Positions 41,660-50,365 of a DNA stretch of 64,000 bases are shown here, piece after piece. The translations under genes and the position numbers were made by a program. The notes under the pieces were generated by a model. The model was not told the DNA's origin and did no database searches. It was given only the letters and a program-made list of their open reading frames with translations. The stretch comes from Pantoea agglomerans (lineage in GTDB: Bacteria > Pseudomonadota > Gammaproteobacteria > Enterobacterales > Enterobacteriaceae), in the NCBI RefSeq assembly GCF_021397715.1, contig NZ_CP090210.1, positions 1-64,000 on the forward strand, given 5' to 3'. Within the stretch, counting starts at the first letter, position 1. Each line of letters begins with the position of its first letter.

Positions 41660-42054
41660 ATTTTTTTCTCTCTCTCATTTTAATTCACGCAGACAAGTTT
41701 CACATCGGACCAGTCCGGATGCAAAGTTTCGGGCATAGGTTTACTGGTAACCATCAGGTAACAATCGGTCTAAAATGGAGTAACCATCTGGAAACCAATG
41801 GCTGAAATTTGATTTTAACTTACTGATAATATTAAAACAAACCTTTTGGTAACCTTTGAAAAACCTTCAGGATCCCACAGGGTTACCGCATGGTAAGTTA
41901 ACGCTGGTTAAATGCTCTACGATTTACAACTAACTCGCTGATTTTAAATAGTTTAATATGCAAAAATAAATTTGCGAGTGGTGTGTAAAAACTCAACTCT
42001 TATGATATTATTGAGCCTGACACCTCCCCCGAACTTTTCAAATCAGGAGCCGCA
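41660..42054 (+). other. oriT: Origin of transfer oriT
   Basis: A 395-base non-coding, AT-rich region between traM and the transglycosylase gene, the normal F position. It holds a cluster of GGTAAC/GTTACC motifs at about 41738-41905 (with an inverted ggagtaacc / ggttactcc type pattern), suitable as TraM sites. A nic-like sequence (tttgcgagtggtgtg) lies at 41971-41985. Confidence 0.85.
41971..41990 (+). other. nic-like site of oriT
   Basis: tttgcgagtggtgtgtaaaa resembles the F relaxase site TTTGCGTGGGGTGTGG. By analogy the nick falls between 41984 and 41985 on the + strand, so the + strand would be transferred rightward with the leading region first. Confidence 0.75.
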
Positions 42055-42555
42055 ATGCGTTTATTCACTCACGCTGCAGCCCTGCTGGCGACAGGCATTT
42101 TCTCCGCCAGCGTGAATGCGGACTGTTTTATTAAAGCCGGCGAATGGTATTCCATCGATCCGGACTATCTGCGCGCTATCGCCTGGCAGGAATCCCGCTA
42201 TAACCCGGGGGCCATTAATACTAACCTGACAAAGGACGGTAAACCCGGCAGCAGTGATTACGGCCTCATGCAGATTAATTCGGAAACGATGCGGCGGCTG
42301 AAGAAGGAGTATCCCGGCCTCAGTAAAGAAAAGCTGCTCAGCGATCCGTGCCTGAACATTTATATCGGTGCGATGCTGCTGCGCCGTAATTTCAATCAGT
42401 ACGGCACAACGTGGCTGGCGGTAGGAATGTACAACGCGGGAATGAAAAACAAGCCTGTCACCGTAACGAACCGCTATAACTATGCGATGCTGATTGACAA
42501 ACATTATAAGGCCATCAAATCAGGCACAATCCCGCGAAAAGCTTTCAGCGGCTGA
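42055..42555 (+). CDS. Lytic transglycosylase (F gene X / orf169 type)
   Basis: 166 residues with a signal peptide and an SLT domain: catalytic Glu in AWQESRYNPGA near residue 46, then DYGLMQIN and VGMYNAG. It opens peptidoglycan for the transfer machine, like orf169 of F and VirB1. It is the first gene right of oriT and points into the leading region, as in F. Confidence 0.92.
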   Translation: MRLFTHAAALLATGIFSASVNADCFIKAGEWYSIDPDYLRAIAWQESRYNPGAINTNLTKDGKPGSSDYGLMQINSETMRRLKKEYPGLSKEKLLSDPCLNIYIGAMLLRRNFNQYGTTWLAVGMYNAGMKNKPVTVTNRYNYAMLIDKHYKAIKSGTIPRKAFSG

Positions 42556-42780
42556 ACAGATTTTGAAACTGACAAAGCGCGCAATGCATCTTTATCATTC
42601 TGCGCAGGGTTATTTTAAAGACAACAAAGAAGCTCGCGCGCAGAATTACCCGCCCCGGCTCAATGCCGGGAACGGGTAGCAGCAGAAACATCTCCTTTTT
42701 CTTACATTACGCCTGTTCCCTGCATCGCGCCGCTTTATATTTATCCGTCTCCGGTTTAATATCGGCAGCGGATAATAGGC

Positions 42781-42808
42781 AAAAAAAAAGGGAACCAATT
42801 GGCTCCCC
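42781..42808 (-). terminator. Terminator at the end of the leading-region gene 42817-43667
   Basis: Read leftward, gggagcc / ggttccc pair around aatt and are followed by nine T residues, a few bases after the stop at 42817. Confidence 0.8.
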
Positions 42809-42816
42809 GATGACTG

Positions 42817-43667
42817 TTATTTTATTTCCGCAAGCGTTCGGTTTATCTCACCCTGCACGCCCTGATTGTGCCAGAAGTAATCGCGCCCGACCCTATATAA
42901 ATTGCCTGCGTTAAAGCGCGCCAGCGTAATTTCTTCGCCGTCCAGGCTGCCGCTAAATTTTTTAGAAACCACATCGACCGCTTTTTGCTTCAGCGCGTCC
43001 GAATAATCCCGATCGGTAAAAACGTAGCCCACGCCCCCATAAATGCGATTAAAAGGAGAGGCACAGGAAACGGACATATCCTGCATACCATCAAAATAAC
43101 TGTCTTTGTACTTGTCGGTTACGGCTTTTACTTCTTCCTCTGTCGGCCCGTCAGTCCAGTTAACGCTTACGCTGTCATAGCTGCGCTTACGAACCGAGAA
43201 TTTAACACCCGGAAATTTTGCCTTCAGCTCTTTGCGGATGTTAGACGTCACCTGCACAGCGCCGTTTTTATCCTGCGAGAGCGCGGCATATTCCGGGCCG
43301 TTTTTAAACGCTCACACTCAGCTGCATAAAGGCGTTCTGCCTCCTCTTTTTCCTGCTGCTTACGGCGCTCTTCCGACTCGGCATGTTTTACAATGCGCGC
43401 CGTTTCTTCCCCGCTTTTTATTTCCGGAAATATACTCCACTGTTTTCCGTGCAGGATACTTTCCGGCAGCCCGCGAGATATTCCGCCGCTCTCAAACGCA
43501 ATATCAAATGTGGCATTACCGCCATAAGATACGCAGCCTGAAAGCGACCCAACTGATGCCGGTTTCTGCTCACAGTGAACGGCGAACACGACACCCCACC
43601 CGCGATTGTAAAGAATTGTGCTGACAACCTGACCGATAATCACTGCCTGCGCATTGTGCATTTTCAT
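42817..43667 (-). CDS. Leading-region protein split by a -1 frameshift (LPD29-like C-terminus)
   Basis: Two overlapping frames make one protein. The first starts at the ATG at 43667 (AAGGA upstream) and carries a small fold plus a Glu/Arg-rich helix; the second ends at 42817 and carries VTSNIRKELKAKFPGVKFSV and WTDGPTEEEV, the pattern of the polyvalent-protein domain LPD29. A -1 shift at the slippery TTTAAAA (43303-43309 on the - strand) would read LKNGPEYAALSQDKNGAVQ and join them without a gap. It may be programmed frameshifting, a mutation or a sequencing error. Such proteins are common next to F-type oriT; function unknown. Confidence 0.7.
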
Positions 43668-43731
43668 TTCAGTTTTCCTTAAATCAGTTGAGACGAAAAA
43701 GCGGCCCGCCCTTCTAGGCCGCACAACGTTT

Positions 43732-44322
43732 TCAGAACGGGATCTCGTTCAGGGTGGTATCACCGGCACCGGCAGTTACCTGATTTTTTGGCACCGGATT
43801 GAGCGCGTTTTCCAGCGAGATAACGCCGCGTGCGACGTCACTGGCCAGGTGATAATCCAGCCCTGCGTCACTCGCTTCGTGGAAGCGGTCAAAAAATGCT
43901 TTTGCCTCTTCAGCCCTCACCGCAGAGGCACGACGCATATATTCCCGGCGAGCATCTTGCCAGAAAGCCGTGCGGTAAAAGATCTGGCCACGGCTGGCAA
44001 TGATGTATCGCCCGTCAGCGTTTTCGCCCAGGTCGTACAGCGCCGTCATGCCTCCGCCTGAACTCGTCACACACGGCAACGCGGTATGTCCGGCAGCCAT
44101 CAGCGCGCTGACATCTGTTTCATCAAGCAGCAGCACGTCCGTGCCATAGCTGCCGTTTCGCGCCGGGAAGTGCTTCCCCTCTGACGGCGTGACCTTTTCG
44201 CCGTTTTTGCCTGTGACGTGCCAGCGCGTGCGCAGATCGTTTGCACTGACGCAGATTTTTGGTCCGTTAACCCATGTTTTGGAAGATTCTGAAGCGGCGG
44301 TGTTGACGTTTTGTGTGTGCAT
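43732..44322 (-). CDS. Unknown leading-region protein with the QNVNT leader
   Basis: 196 residues beginning MHTQNVNTAASESSKTWV, the leader shared by several unrelated genes here. The body is soluble, with a GKNGEKVTPSEGKHF segment and a helical domain near residues 120-160. It ends DTTLNEIPF, an acidic-aromatic tail recalling the SSB tip; that resemblance is only visual. It is preceded by a strong ribosome site (GGAGAACC) and an Frpo-like repeat about 230 bases upstream. I do not recognise it. Confidence 0.75.
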   Translation of the reverse strand: MHTQNVNTAASESSKTWVNGPKICVSANDLRTRWHVTGKNGEKVTPSEGKHFPARNGSYGTDVLLLDETDVSALMAAGHTALPCVTSSGGGMTALYDLGENADGRYIIASRGQIFYRTAFWQDARREYMRRASAVRAEEAKAFFDRFHEASDAGLDYHLASDVARGVISLENALNPVPKNQVTAGAGDTTLNEIPF

Positions 44323-44401
44323 GCTGGTTCTCCTGTCAGGTGGTTAATTCATGTTTCGGTTAGTTCCTCGCGGCAAAGGGCTGAGAAGCAACGGCAGGCA
44401 G

Positions 44402-44445
44402 CAGATACAAGGGCGCCGCAGGCGTGCACTTCACCCTTGTATCTG
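44402..44445. promoter_or_regulatory. Covarying inverted repeat upstream of a QNVNT-leader gene (copy 1)
   Basis: Perfect 12-base arms (cagatacaaggg / cccttgtatctg) about 80 bases before the ATG. Equivalent stems with different sequences occur at 57781-57820 and 61442-61478, and an identical one at 46347-46390. The stem, not the sequence, is kept. An ACTTCA box lies next to or in each. Confidence 0.7.
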
Positions 44446-44553
44446 ATGAATGACGGTGCTTTGATTCGCCCGCCGCGTGGGACGTACCGCAACATGACCA
44501 CCGCACCGGAGATGAGCAGGCACACACCCGACCGCAACGCGGGCGTCCCCAGC

Positions 44554-44745
44554 GGCCACGTCTTTTTGTGGCCAGTGAACGCGCGGGCGTGAGCCCGCTG
44601 CAGGGGTTGACCTGGCCGTTGCCATCAGACCCTAGCCGGCAGGCCCGAACCCCGCAGGGATTCGGCGGAGCTTACCGGCGCAGCCGGTTAGCGCAGTGGG
44701 GCTGACGACCCGGCAACGCCGGGGAGCCGGAGGGGGCCATCAGGC
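44554..44745 (+). repeat. Frpo-like structured repeat, copy 1
   Basis: Five hairpins in order: ggccac/gtggcc, gcgggc/gcccgc, ccgaa/ttcgg, accggc/gccggt and cccggc/gccggg. It ends gagggggccatcagg. It lies about 230 bases upstream of the leader gene at 44322, on the incoming strand, as expected for a single-stranded promoter of the Frpo kind. Confidence 0.75.
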
Positions 44746-44885
44746 TGTTAATGTCGTTGACCTTCTGGAACAGGAAACCGGTGAAGCAGCTGCAGCACAG
44801 CAGCAGAACGGAGAGCAGCAGGAAGCAGAGAGAGAAGACCGTGAGGCAGCGTCCCGGAGAGAGAAAGCGCAGGCGGAGGGAGATG

Positions 44886-44910
44886 ACCGGTGCGTCAGCA
44901 CCGGTTTTTC
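44886..44910 (+). terminator. Rightward terminator after the conserved 3' flank of copy 1
   Basis: accggtgc / gcaccggt around gtca, then five T residues. The same hairpin ends the 3' flanks of copies 2, 4 and 7 (near 46813, 49478 and 56597), although the T run is lost in copy 7. Confidence 0.6.
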
Positions 44911-44981
44911 CCGGCCCGCAGGGCCGCCCGCTTTTAAAGCGGTGCCCGCAAACGGTTCAGACCTTCTCAATATTCAGTCAT

Positions 44982-45002
44982 AAAAAAGCCCCTTTCGGGG
45001 CT
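44982..45002 (-). terminator. Terminator of the operon 45027-45677
   Basis: Read leftward, agcccc / ggggct around gaaa with a six-T tail, 25 bases after the stop at 45027. Confidence 0.85.
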
Positions 45003-45026
45003 GATGTCGCTTGCAGTAATACACTG

Positions 45027-45230
45027 TCAGTGCCCAAGTGCCTTCATTGCAAGCACTGTTACCGTTGCCACTGCACCAATCATGCCGCTGGCAATCGCCA
45101 CCGGATACCAGAAAGTTTCGCGTGTCAGCTTTCCCGCCTCCGCGTTCAGCTTCTGCGTCTCTGCCATAAGCTTGGCAATTTCAGCATTAATTTTGTTGGT
45201 GTTCAGCTCGTTCATATCAGTTGCCGACAT
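45027..45230 (-). CDS. Small membrane-anchored coiled-coil protein
   Basis: 67 residues from the ATG at 45230, chosen because AGGGG lies upstream; the frame extends further without a site. A helical, Asn/Glu/Lys heptad region (about residues 5-37) is followed by a membrane segment (VAIASGMIGAVATVTVLAM). No family recognised. Confidence 0.65.
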   Translation of the reverse strand: MSATDMNELNTNKINAEIAKLMAETQKLNAEAGKLTRETFWYPVAIASGMIGAVATVTVLAMKALGH

Positions 45231-45353
45231 GTATTTTCCCCTTTCGGGCAGGATCGCAGCCGTTCTGCGCCTGCTGTCAGTATATCCCGCTGGCCTGCTA
45301 TACTCCACGCCAGCGTACAAAATTCATTCAGGCTTATTATTAATCTGCTGCCC

Positions 45354-45677
45354 TCAGCTCCGCAGCCAGCGGTTAGTGATCATGCCTGGGATCACCCTGT
45401 AGCCCACGTCGAACTCAAGCACGGCTACCGGCCAGCTTTCGCGCAGATAAATGCGCAGCCCTTCCGGCTCGTCGGTCGGCTCATGAATAATGCTACACAT
45501 GCCCAGTTCCTCCCACGGTACGGCGCTGAATCCCGCAAACGTTCCTGCGTCGCAGATATATGCGTAAAGATCCATAAATTGTGCCGCCGTCAGGGTGTCA
45601 TGCTCCAGTGCTGGTGTTGCCAGAGTAGAGAGGTTTACAGCCAGGTTCGCGTGTGCGAGGATGCGTGTATCAGACAT
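45354..45677 (-). CDS. Unknown leading-region protein
   Basis: 107 residues, acidic and soluble, with a good ribosome site (AAGGAG) before the ATG. It has Cys at residues 42 and 61 and aromatic clusters (FMDLYAYICDAG). No domain recognised. It lies between two leader genes, 86 bases downstream of one. Confidence 0.6.
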   Translation of the reverse strand: MSDTRILAHANLAVNLSTLATPALEHDTLTAAQFMDLYAYICDAGTFAGFSAVPWEELGMCSIIHEPTDEPEGLRIYLRESWPVAVLEFDVGYRVIPGMITNRWLRS

Positions 45678-45763
45678 AAAGTTAACTCCTTCGTGTTTTG
45701 ATGTTGGCCGAACCGTGTTGCTGCACGCCCGGCCGTTAAGAGAGCAGGCTCAGGCCTGCTTTT

Positions 45764-46267
45764 TTAATGCGTGTTATTCCCTGCCATTGCCAGCACCGCA
45801 CTCAGCAGCAGATCCGCATGTTTCTTCGAGGCATAGTCCCGGCACTCAAAATAACGCCCGCGAATATGCGCAAAAATGTGCGTCACCTTGCCTGAATACA
45901 TCTCGCTGCACTTGAACGTTTCGCCTGTCGGGGTTGATTTCCAGTCCAGCGGCGGCAGCACGGTCAGCTGATCAATCCAGCGCGCCTCGGTAATTTCTTC
46001 CCACGGCCTGAAAAGACGCGTACAGAACAGGGCATCAGCCTCGGATTCGGTCATCAGTGCCATGTCGCCATACTGCAATTGCAGTTCTTCCAGCGTTTCA
46101 AAGTTAAATACTGCTACGATGCTCCCGTCTTTAAGCGTAATCGCCTGGCTGAATATCTTGCCTGTATCGATGCGCACGAAAACCAGGTTGTCAGCAGGTT
46201 TGCCTTGGCTTTTAACCCATGTTTTGGAAGATTCTGAAGCGGCGACGTTGACGTTTTGTGTGTGCAT
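45764..46267 (-). CDS. Unknown leading-region protein with the QNVNT leader
   Basis: 167 residues beginning MHTQNVNVAASESSKTWV, nearly the same as the gene at 44322, but the remainder is unrelated. The body contains a beta-rich FVRIDTGKIFSQAITLKDGS segment and a C-terminal YFECRDYASKKHADLLLSAVL helix. The 5' region from here through 46690 is almost identical to 44271-44745. Function unknown. Confidence 0.72.
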   Translation of the reverse strand: MHTQNVNVAASESSKTWVKSQGKPADNLVFVRIDTGKIFSQAITLKDGSIVAVFNFETLEELQLQYGDMALMTESEADALFCTRLFRPWEEITEARWIDQLTVLPPLDWKSTPTGETFKCSEMYSGKVTHIFAHIRGRYFECRDYASKKHADLLLSAVLAMAGNNTH

Positions 46268-46346
46268 GCTGGTTCTCCTGTCAGGTGGTTAATTCATGTT
46301 TCGGTTAGTTCCTCGCGGCAAAGGGCTGAGAAGCAACGGCAGGCAG

Positions 46347-46390
46347 CAGATACAAGGGCGCCGCAGGCGTGCACTTCACCCTTGTATCTG
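46347..46390. promoter_or_regulatory. Covarying inverted repeat upstream of a QNVNT-leader gene (copy 2)
   Basis: Identical to 44402-44445, about 80 bases before the leader ATG at 46267. Confidence 0.7.
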
Positions 46391-46498
46391 ATGAATGACG
46401 GTGCTTTGATTCGCCCGCCGCGTGGGACGTACCGCAACATGACCACCGCACCGGAGATGAGCAGGCACACACCCGACCGCAACGCGGGCGTCCCCAGC

Positions 46499-46690
46499 GG
46501 CCACGTCTTTTTGTGGCCAGTGAACGCGCGGGCGTGAGCCCGCTGCAGGGGTTGACCTGGCCGTTGCCATCAGACCCTAGCCGGCAGGCCCGAACCCCGG
46601 AGGGATTCGGCGGAGCTTACCGGCACAGCCGGTTAGCGCAGTGGGGCTGACGACCCGGCAACGCCGGGGAGCCGGAGGGGGCCATCAGGC
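46499..46690 (+). repeat. Frpo-like structured repeat, copy 2
   Basis: Nearly identical to copy 1 with the same five hairpins; loop changes only (for example ccggag for ccgcag). It lies upstream of the leader gene at 46267. Its 3' flank again carries the conserved rightward frame and the accggtgc-type hairpin. Confidence 0.75.
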
Positions 46691-46918
46691 TGTTTATGCT
46701 GTTGACCTTTATGGAGAGGAAACCGGAGAAGCAGCTGCAGCACAGCGGCAGGAAGCAGAGAGAGAAGACCGTGAGACAGCGTCCCGGAGAGAGAAAGCGC
46801 AGGCGAAGGGAGAGAGTCGGTGCGTCAGCACCGGTTTTTCCCGGCCCGCAGGGCCGCCCACTTTTAAGCCGCGGCTTATGCAGCTGCAGGGCCAAAGCCA
46901 GCCCCGCGCTTACTGCCT

Positions 46919-47284
46919 TTAACATTCGCCCAGCTCGGCCTGATAATGCATTTCCGCCGAACTGACCAGCGACGCAAATGTTACGCTTTCGTCCGTTATG
47001 CCCTCCTGTTCACACAGGTGCATCAGGTTAGCTATCAGATCCTGCACGGCGATGTAAGCTTCGTCCCCGCTTCCGTCTAAACCGGTACGCCGGGCAAATA
47101 CCCAAAGCGCTTCGGCTGCAACCGTTGCCCTGTCCGTATTGCCCCAGATAAGCGCCGGTCGCTCAGTTCCCGCAGCCGTCGCGGCAATCTCCTCGATAAC
47201 GTCCATTCGCACCGGCTCGCGCGTCCCGGTTAACTCCGGGTTTACTGGCTGGTTATCCAGTGATAAGGTTTGTGCTGTAGACAC
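46919..47284 (-). CDS. Unknown leading-region protein
   Basis: 121 residues, acidic, mostly helical, with one Cys near residue 92 and another at the C-terminus. Start ATG has AGGAG upstream. No family recognised. It lies downstream of the RadC-like gene on the same strand after 109 bases that contain a rightward terminator. Confidence 0.6.
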   Translation of the reverse strand: MSTAQTLSLDNQPVNPELTGTREPVRMDVIEEIAATAAGTERPALIWGNTDRATVAAEALWVFARRTGLDGSGDEAYIAVQDLIANLMHLCEQEGITDESVTFASLVSSAEMHYQAELGEC

Positions 47285-47356
47285 ATTGATCTCCTGTTCT
47301 GTGGTCAGCGTTTCTCTGATGCCCCGGCTTCGTCGTAGATACCAGGGGCGGAATCT

Positions 47357-47382
47357 GGCAGGGTTAACACCCTGCCTTTTTT
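47357..47382 (+). terminator. Rightward intrinsic terminator between two leftward genes
   Basis: ggcagggt / accctgcc around taac, then six T residues on the + strand. It cannot serve the neighbouring leftward genes, so it may insulate against rightward transcripts or end an unseen antisense RNA. Confidence 0.7.
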
Positions 47383-47392
47383 CTGTCCTGAA

Positions 47393-47956
47393 TCAGACAA
47401 GCCCTCGCTCTGCCATTGATATGGCATCATTACCCGCCACCACGATGTGATCGATTACCCGCACACCAATCAGCTCAAGCGCCTTCTTCAGGCGAACGGT
47501 TATCTGCTCGTCTGCACGCGACGGCTCTGTGCTGAAGGAAGGGTGGTTATGACTCATGATTACTGCAGCTGCGTTATGGCGTAATGCTGCCCTAGCAACT
47601 TCACGGGGATGAATTTCAGTCGATGCAATGCTGCCTTTAAACAGTTCTTCATACGCCATCAGCTGATGCTGGTTATTGAGAAAAGCCACAGCAAATACTT
47701 CTCTTTCAAGCCCGGACAGCTTTGCCCGAAAAAATTCGGCTGATACAGCCGCTGATTCGAAAACCGTGCCAGTCGGGTAGCGGAAATCTATCGCGCGCGT
47801 TGCCTCTGTAAGGATCTGGCTGACGGTAGCCATAGCATAATTGCCCTGTCTGTCGCGCACATGCAGGTTGCTGAAAAAGCTGACATTGTGCCCTGCTATT
47901 TCCAGTGATGATTCTTTAGATTCTGAAGCCGTGGTGTTGACGTTCTGCTGTGACAT
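47393..47956 (-). CDS. RadC-like JAB/MPN domain protein with the QNVNT leader
   Basis: 187 residues from the ATG at 47956 (GGGAGA upstream); the frame is open further but without a site. It begins MSQQNVNTTASESKESS, then the MPN domain with the full metal motif HNHPSFSTEPSRAD. RadC-like proteins are frequent on mobile DNA; their role in repair is unproven. Unlike chromosomal RadC it lacks the N-terminal helix-hairpin-helix domain. An Frpo-like repeat lies upstream. Confidence 0.9.
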   Translation of the reverse strand: MSQQNVNTTASESKESSLEIAGHNVSFFSNLHVRDRQGNYAMATVSQILTEATRAIDFRYPTGTVFESAAVSAEFFRAKLSGLEREVFAVAFLNNQHQLMAYEELFKGSIASTEIHPREVARAALRHNAAAVIMSHNHPSFSTEPSRADEQITVRLKKALELIGVRVIDHIVVAGNDAISMAERGLV

Positions 47957-48233
47957 GTTGTGTCTCCCGTGTGGTTTAAGTGATGTTTCTCTGAGTTCCT
48001 CGCCGTGAGGGCAGAACGGGCGACCGGGCATCAGGCTGAACGCAGGGGGAAACGGCAAAGCCGCAGCCCGCAGGGACCGGGTGCAGCCGTTTAGCGCGCG
48101 ACCCTTGCGTGAAGACGCCCGGGTGCCAGGTTTCTGCACGGCGAAGGGGCTCAGGGGAACAGAACAGAACGCGGAAGGATGAACAGGGCACGGCCCCGGA
48201 ACGGCACGCCACGGTGCCGGAACGGTCCTTAGC

Positions 48234-48424
48234 GGCCACGTCCTTTTGTGGCCAGTGAACGCGCGGGCGAAAGCCCGCTGCAGGGGTTGACCTGGCAGTT
48301 GCCATCAGACCCTAGCCGGCAGGCCCGAACCCCGGAGGGATTCGGCGGAGCTTACCGGCACAGCCGGTTAGCGCAGTGGGGCTGACGACCCGGCAACGCC
48401 GGGAAGCCGGAGGGGGCCATCAGG
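48234..48424 (+). repeat. Frpo-like structured repeat, copy 3
   Basis: Same hairpin series (ggccac/gtggcc, gcgggc/gcccgc, ccgaa/ttcgg, accggc/gccggt, cccggc/gccggg), about 280 bases upstream of the RadC-like start. The conserved 3' flank is missing; AT-rich cargo DNA begins right after the ccatcagg end. Confidence 0.75.
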
Positions 48425-48664
48425 TTGTTGATACTTGTGTCCGCTAAGTGCCAAAAACAGATATTACTAATACCAGTCTTTGTTCATCATAAAGAAGAGT
48501 TCTTGCGATGAATGATTTACTGAGATAAAAAAATGGATACTAACGAGGGACATTGATAGCTGTTCTATTATATTAACACCACCTTAATAAAGTGCTTAGT
48601 AAGCACCTGTGATATTAATAATTGATACCGTAGAAGTTATTTCCAGAAACAGAAAACTACAGCG
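48425..48664. other. AT-rich non-coding DNA at a cargo boundary
   Basis: No gene seen. Contains a gtgctt / aagcac hairpin near 48591-48605. Its first ~50 bases resemble the start of the cargo DNA at 52824 (both run through a ccaaaa-cag-aatac pattern). Confidence 0.5.
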
Positions 48665-49135
48665 TTAGTCTTTCTTTAACTCTCGCTTTTCAAAAGGAAA
48701 CTTCAAGTAATTATGCTCATGGTTAAGTTCAGAATTTGATATCCAGCCCCACCATTCTTTTCTATATTCTTCATTATTACACTTATCTCGATGTAATTGC
48801 ATTAAATCTAAAATTTCATCTATCATTTCGGGATGTTTTACAATCAATTCTTCTAAGGTGTTTTGAAATATATTTGATTTCATTGCTAACCTAAAAAACG
48901 CCAGCTTAAGATCTTCAATTTTTTTGGTTAAACTAACTTGAGTATTTACTGCTGTATTTAGCGCCAAAGTAGCTTGCCTGCGTGAAAATTCCTCGCGATC
49001 TTTTGCCTTTTGCATTTCAAGCTTGGTTCTGAATGTATCAAGTTCTGCATTTATCCTTTGCTTATCTGCAAAAGCTGCATCAGAGTCATAATTCCAGTAT
49101 GGATTTTGACCTTTCTCCCAGTATCCGCCAGCCAT
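48665..49135 (-). CDS. AT-rich cargo gene, helical protein of unknown function
   Basis: 156 residues, strongly helical with a coiled coil around residues 28-95. The start MAGGYWEKGQNPYWNYD is rich in Gly and aromatics; the end is Trp-rich (KEWWGWISN) then charged. Base composition is far lower in GC than the surrounding leading region, so it is recently acquired. It lies exactly between two Frpo-like repeats (copies 3 and 4). I do not recognise it; a defence or accessory role is possible but not shown. Confidence 0.65.
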   Translation of the reverse strand: MAGGYWEKGQNPYWNYDSDAAFADKQRINAELDTFRTKLEMQKAKDREEFSRRQATLALNTAVNTQVSLTKKIEDLKLAFFRLAMKSNIFQNTLEELIVKHPEMIDEILDLMQLHRDKCNNEEYRKEWWGWISNSELNHEHNYLKFPFEKRELKKD

Positions 49136-49282
49136 ATCATTTCCTCATATCTTATTGAAATATCTATTTTTGCACTAACCCCCCTTCATTATCTCGCATA
49201 TAATTGAACCAGTAAATATCCAAAGCTCATCTCATGTTGTTATCAATTCAGAATAGCTATGACACACATAATTTTTAACGTT

Positions 49283-49395
49283 GCCATCAGACCCTAGCCG
49301 TCAGGCCCGAACCCCGGAGGGATTCGGCGGAGCTTACCGGCACAGCCGGTTAGCGCAGTGGGGCTGACGACCCGGCAGCGCCGGGAAGCCGAAGA
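49283..49395 (+). repeat. Frpo-like structured repeat, copy 4 (partial)
   Basis: Only the last three hairpins remain, and the gagggggccatcagg end is deleted so that the conserved flank follows directly. Cargo DNA abuts its left edge. It may still drive the leftward cargo gene at 49135. Confidence 0.7.
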
Positions 49396-49583
49396 AGCAG
49401 CTGCAGCACAGCAGGAAGCAGAGAGAGAAGACCGTGAGACAGCGACCCTGAGAGAGAAAGCGCAGGCGAAGGTAGAGAGGCGGTGCGTCAGCACCGTCTT
49501 TACCCGGCCCGCAGGGTCGCCCGCTTTCCAGTCGCGGCCAGGGCAGGCAGCAAGCCGGACACGATGCGCCCGGTTTCACAGGA

Positions 49584-50315
49584 TCAGGGTCGGCATGTCA
49601 GCAGCACGGGCAGCGCGAACCGCTCAGTCATTCTGCTAAAGGTGCTCCTTTCTCCGGCCAGAATGCTGATGTCGAGCATTACGCGCCACAACGGTTCGTC
49701 ATGCCACTCCCACAGATCGATATGCCTGCATGACACAAACCGCTTCAGCCATGTCAGAACCAGCGACAGCAGATCGTTTTCATAGATGTCCCTGTCCTGC
49801 CAGTGAACGTACCAGCGCCCTGCCGTCTGCGGCGTTTGAAACGCCAGCTCCAGCGCCGCCTGCGCCAGGCGGTTTTGATAGCGTCTGCGCTTCTGTTCGC
49901 GCTCACGGCATTCCCGGTTGTGTTCCCTGTTCTGACGCAGCGAGAGCCGTTTTTCCCGTCGCTCCGTGAAACGGGCGGCGGTCAGAGGAAACAGCCTTGA
50001 GCCAGTATCCTGCGACAGCGGCGAGGGACAGCGCTCGCCACGTGAGGCGATCAGTATATCGAGCGCGGCCAGGTACTCCCGCGCGGGTGGCGCGGTACGA
50101 TCGCCAGGTGAGTATTCCGGCATGACCTGGCGCAGCTGATCGGCCTTGATGGTGCGCGTCCCGCAGTAATGGCGCATGAATGCGCTGGCGTAGGGGTGTG
50201 CACCGCGCGTTGCCCTGCCCTGCAGGCGCTTTTCAACCTCGGCGACGGCCAGACTGACCGCAAGAGTATACGGGCAGGCGGGAACGAGCGATAAATGACG
50301 GGGGATCATGTTCAT
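49584..50315 (-). CDS. psiA: PsiA-family protein (full length)
   Basis: 243 residues (F PsiA: 239). It matches along the length: the HPYASAFMRHYCGTRTI start, the basic RREKRLSLRQNREHNRECRERE centre, then ALELAFQTPQTAGRWYVHWQ and the WEWHDEPLWRVM end. PsiA accompanies the SOS inhibitor PsiB in F, but its own role is unclear. Here it follows a ParB-like gene by 50 bases; psiB lies about 10 kb away with a second, short psiA-like gene. Confidence 0.88.
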   Translation of the reverse strand: MNMIPRHLSLVPACPYTLAVSLAVAEVEKRLQGRATRGAHPYASAFMRHYCGTRTIKADQLRQVMPEYSPGDRTAPPAREYLAALDILIASRGERCPSPLSQDTGSRLFPLTAARFTERREKRLSLRQNREHNRECREREQKRRRYQNRLAQAALELAFQTPQTAGRWYVHWQDRDIYENDLLSLVLTWLKRFVSCRHIDLWEWHDEPLWRVMLDISILAGERSTFSRMTERFALPVLLTCRP

Positions 50316-50365
50316 GGTTTTTCTCCTTGTCTTTAATGACCGCCCCGGAGGGCGGTCTGTCGCTG

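Noticed and set aside
42494..42679. 61-residue rightward frame overlapping the end of the transglycosylase gene
   Set aside because: It needs a TTG inside the upstream gene with no ribosome site. A shorter version from the ATG near 42584 is possible but unsupported.
44349..46570. Repeated leftward frames at 44349, 44431, 46294 and 46376 that are identical in two copies
   Set aside because: They lie in the duplicated promoter and hairpin DNA; identity reflects the DNA repeat, not protein selection.
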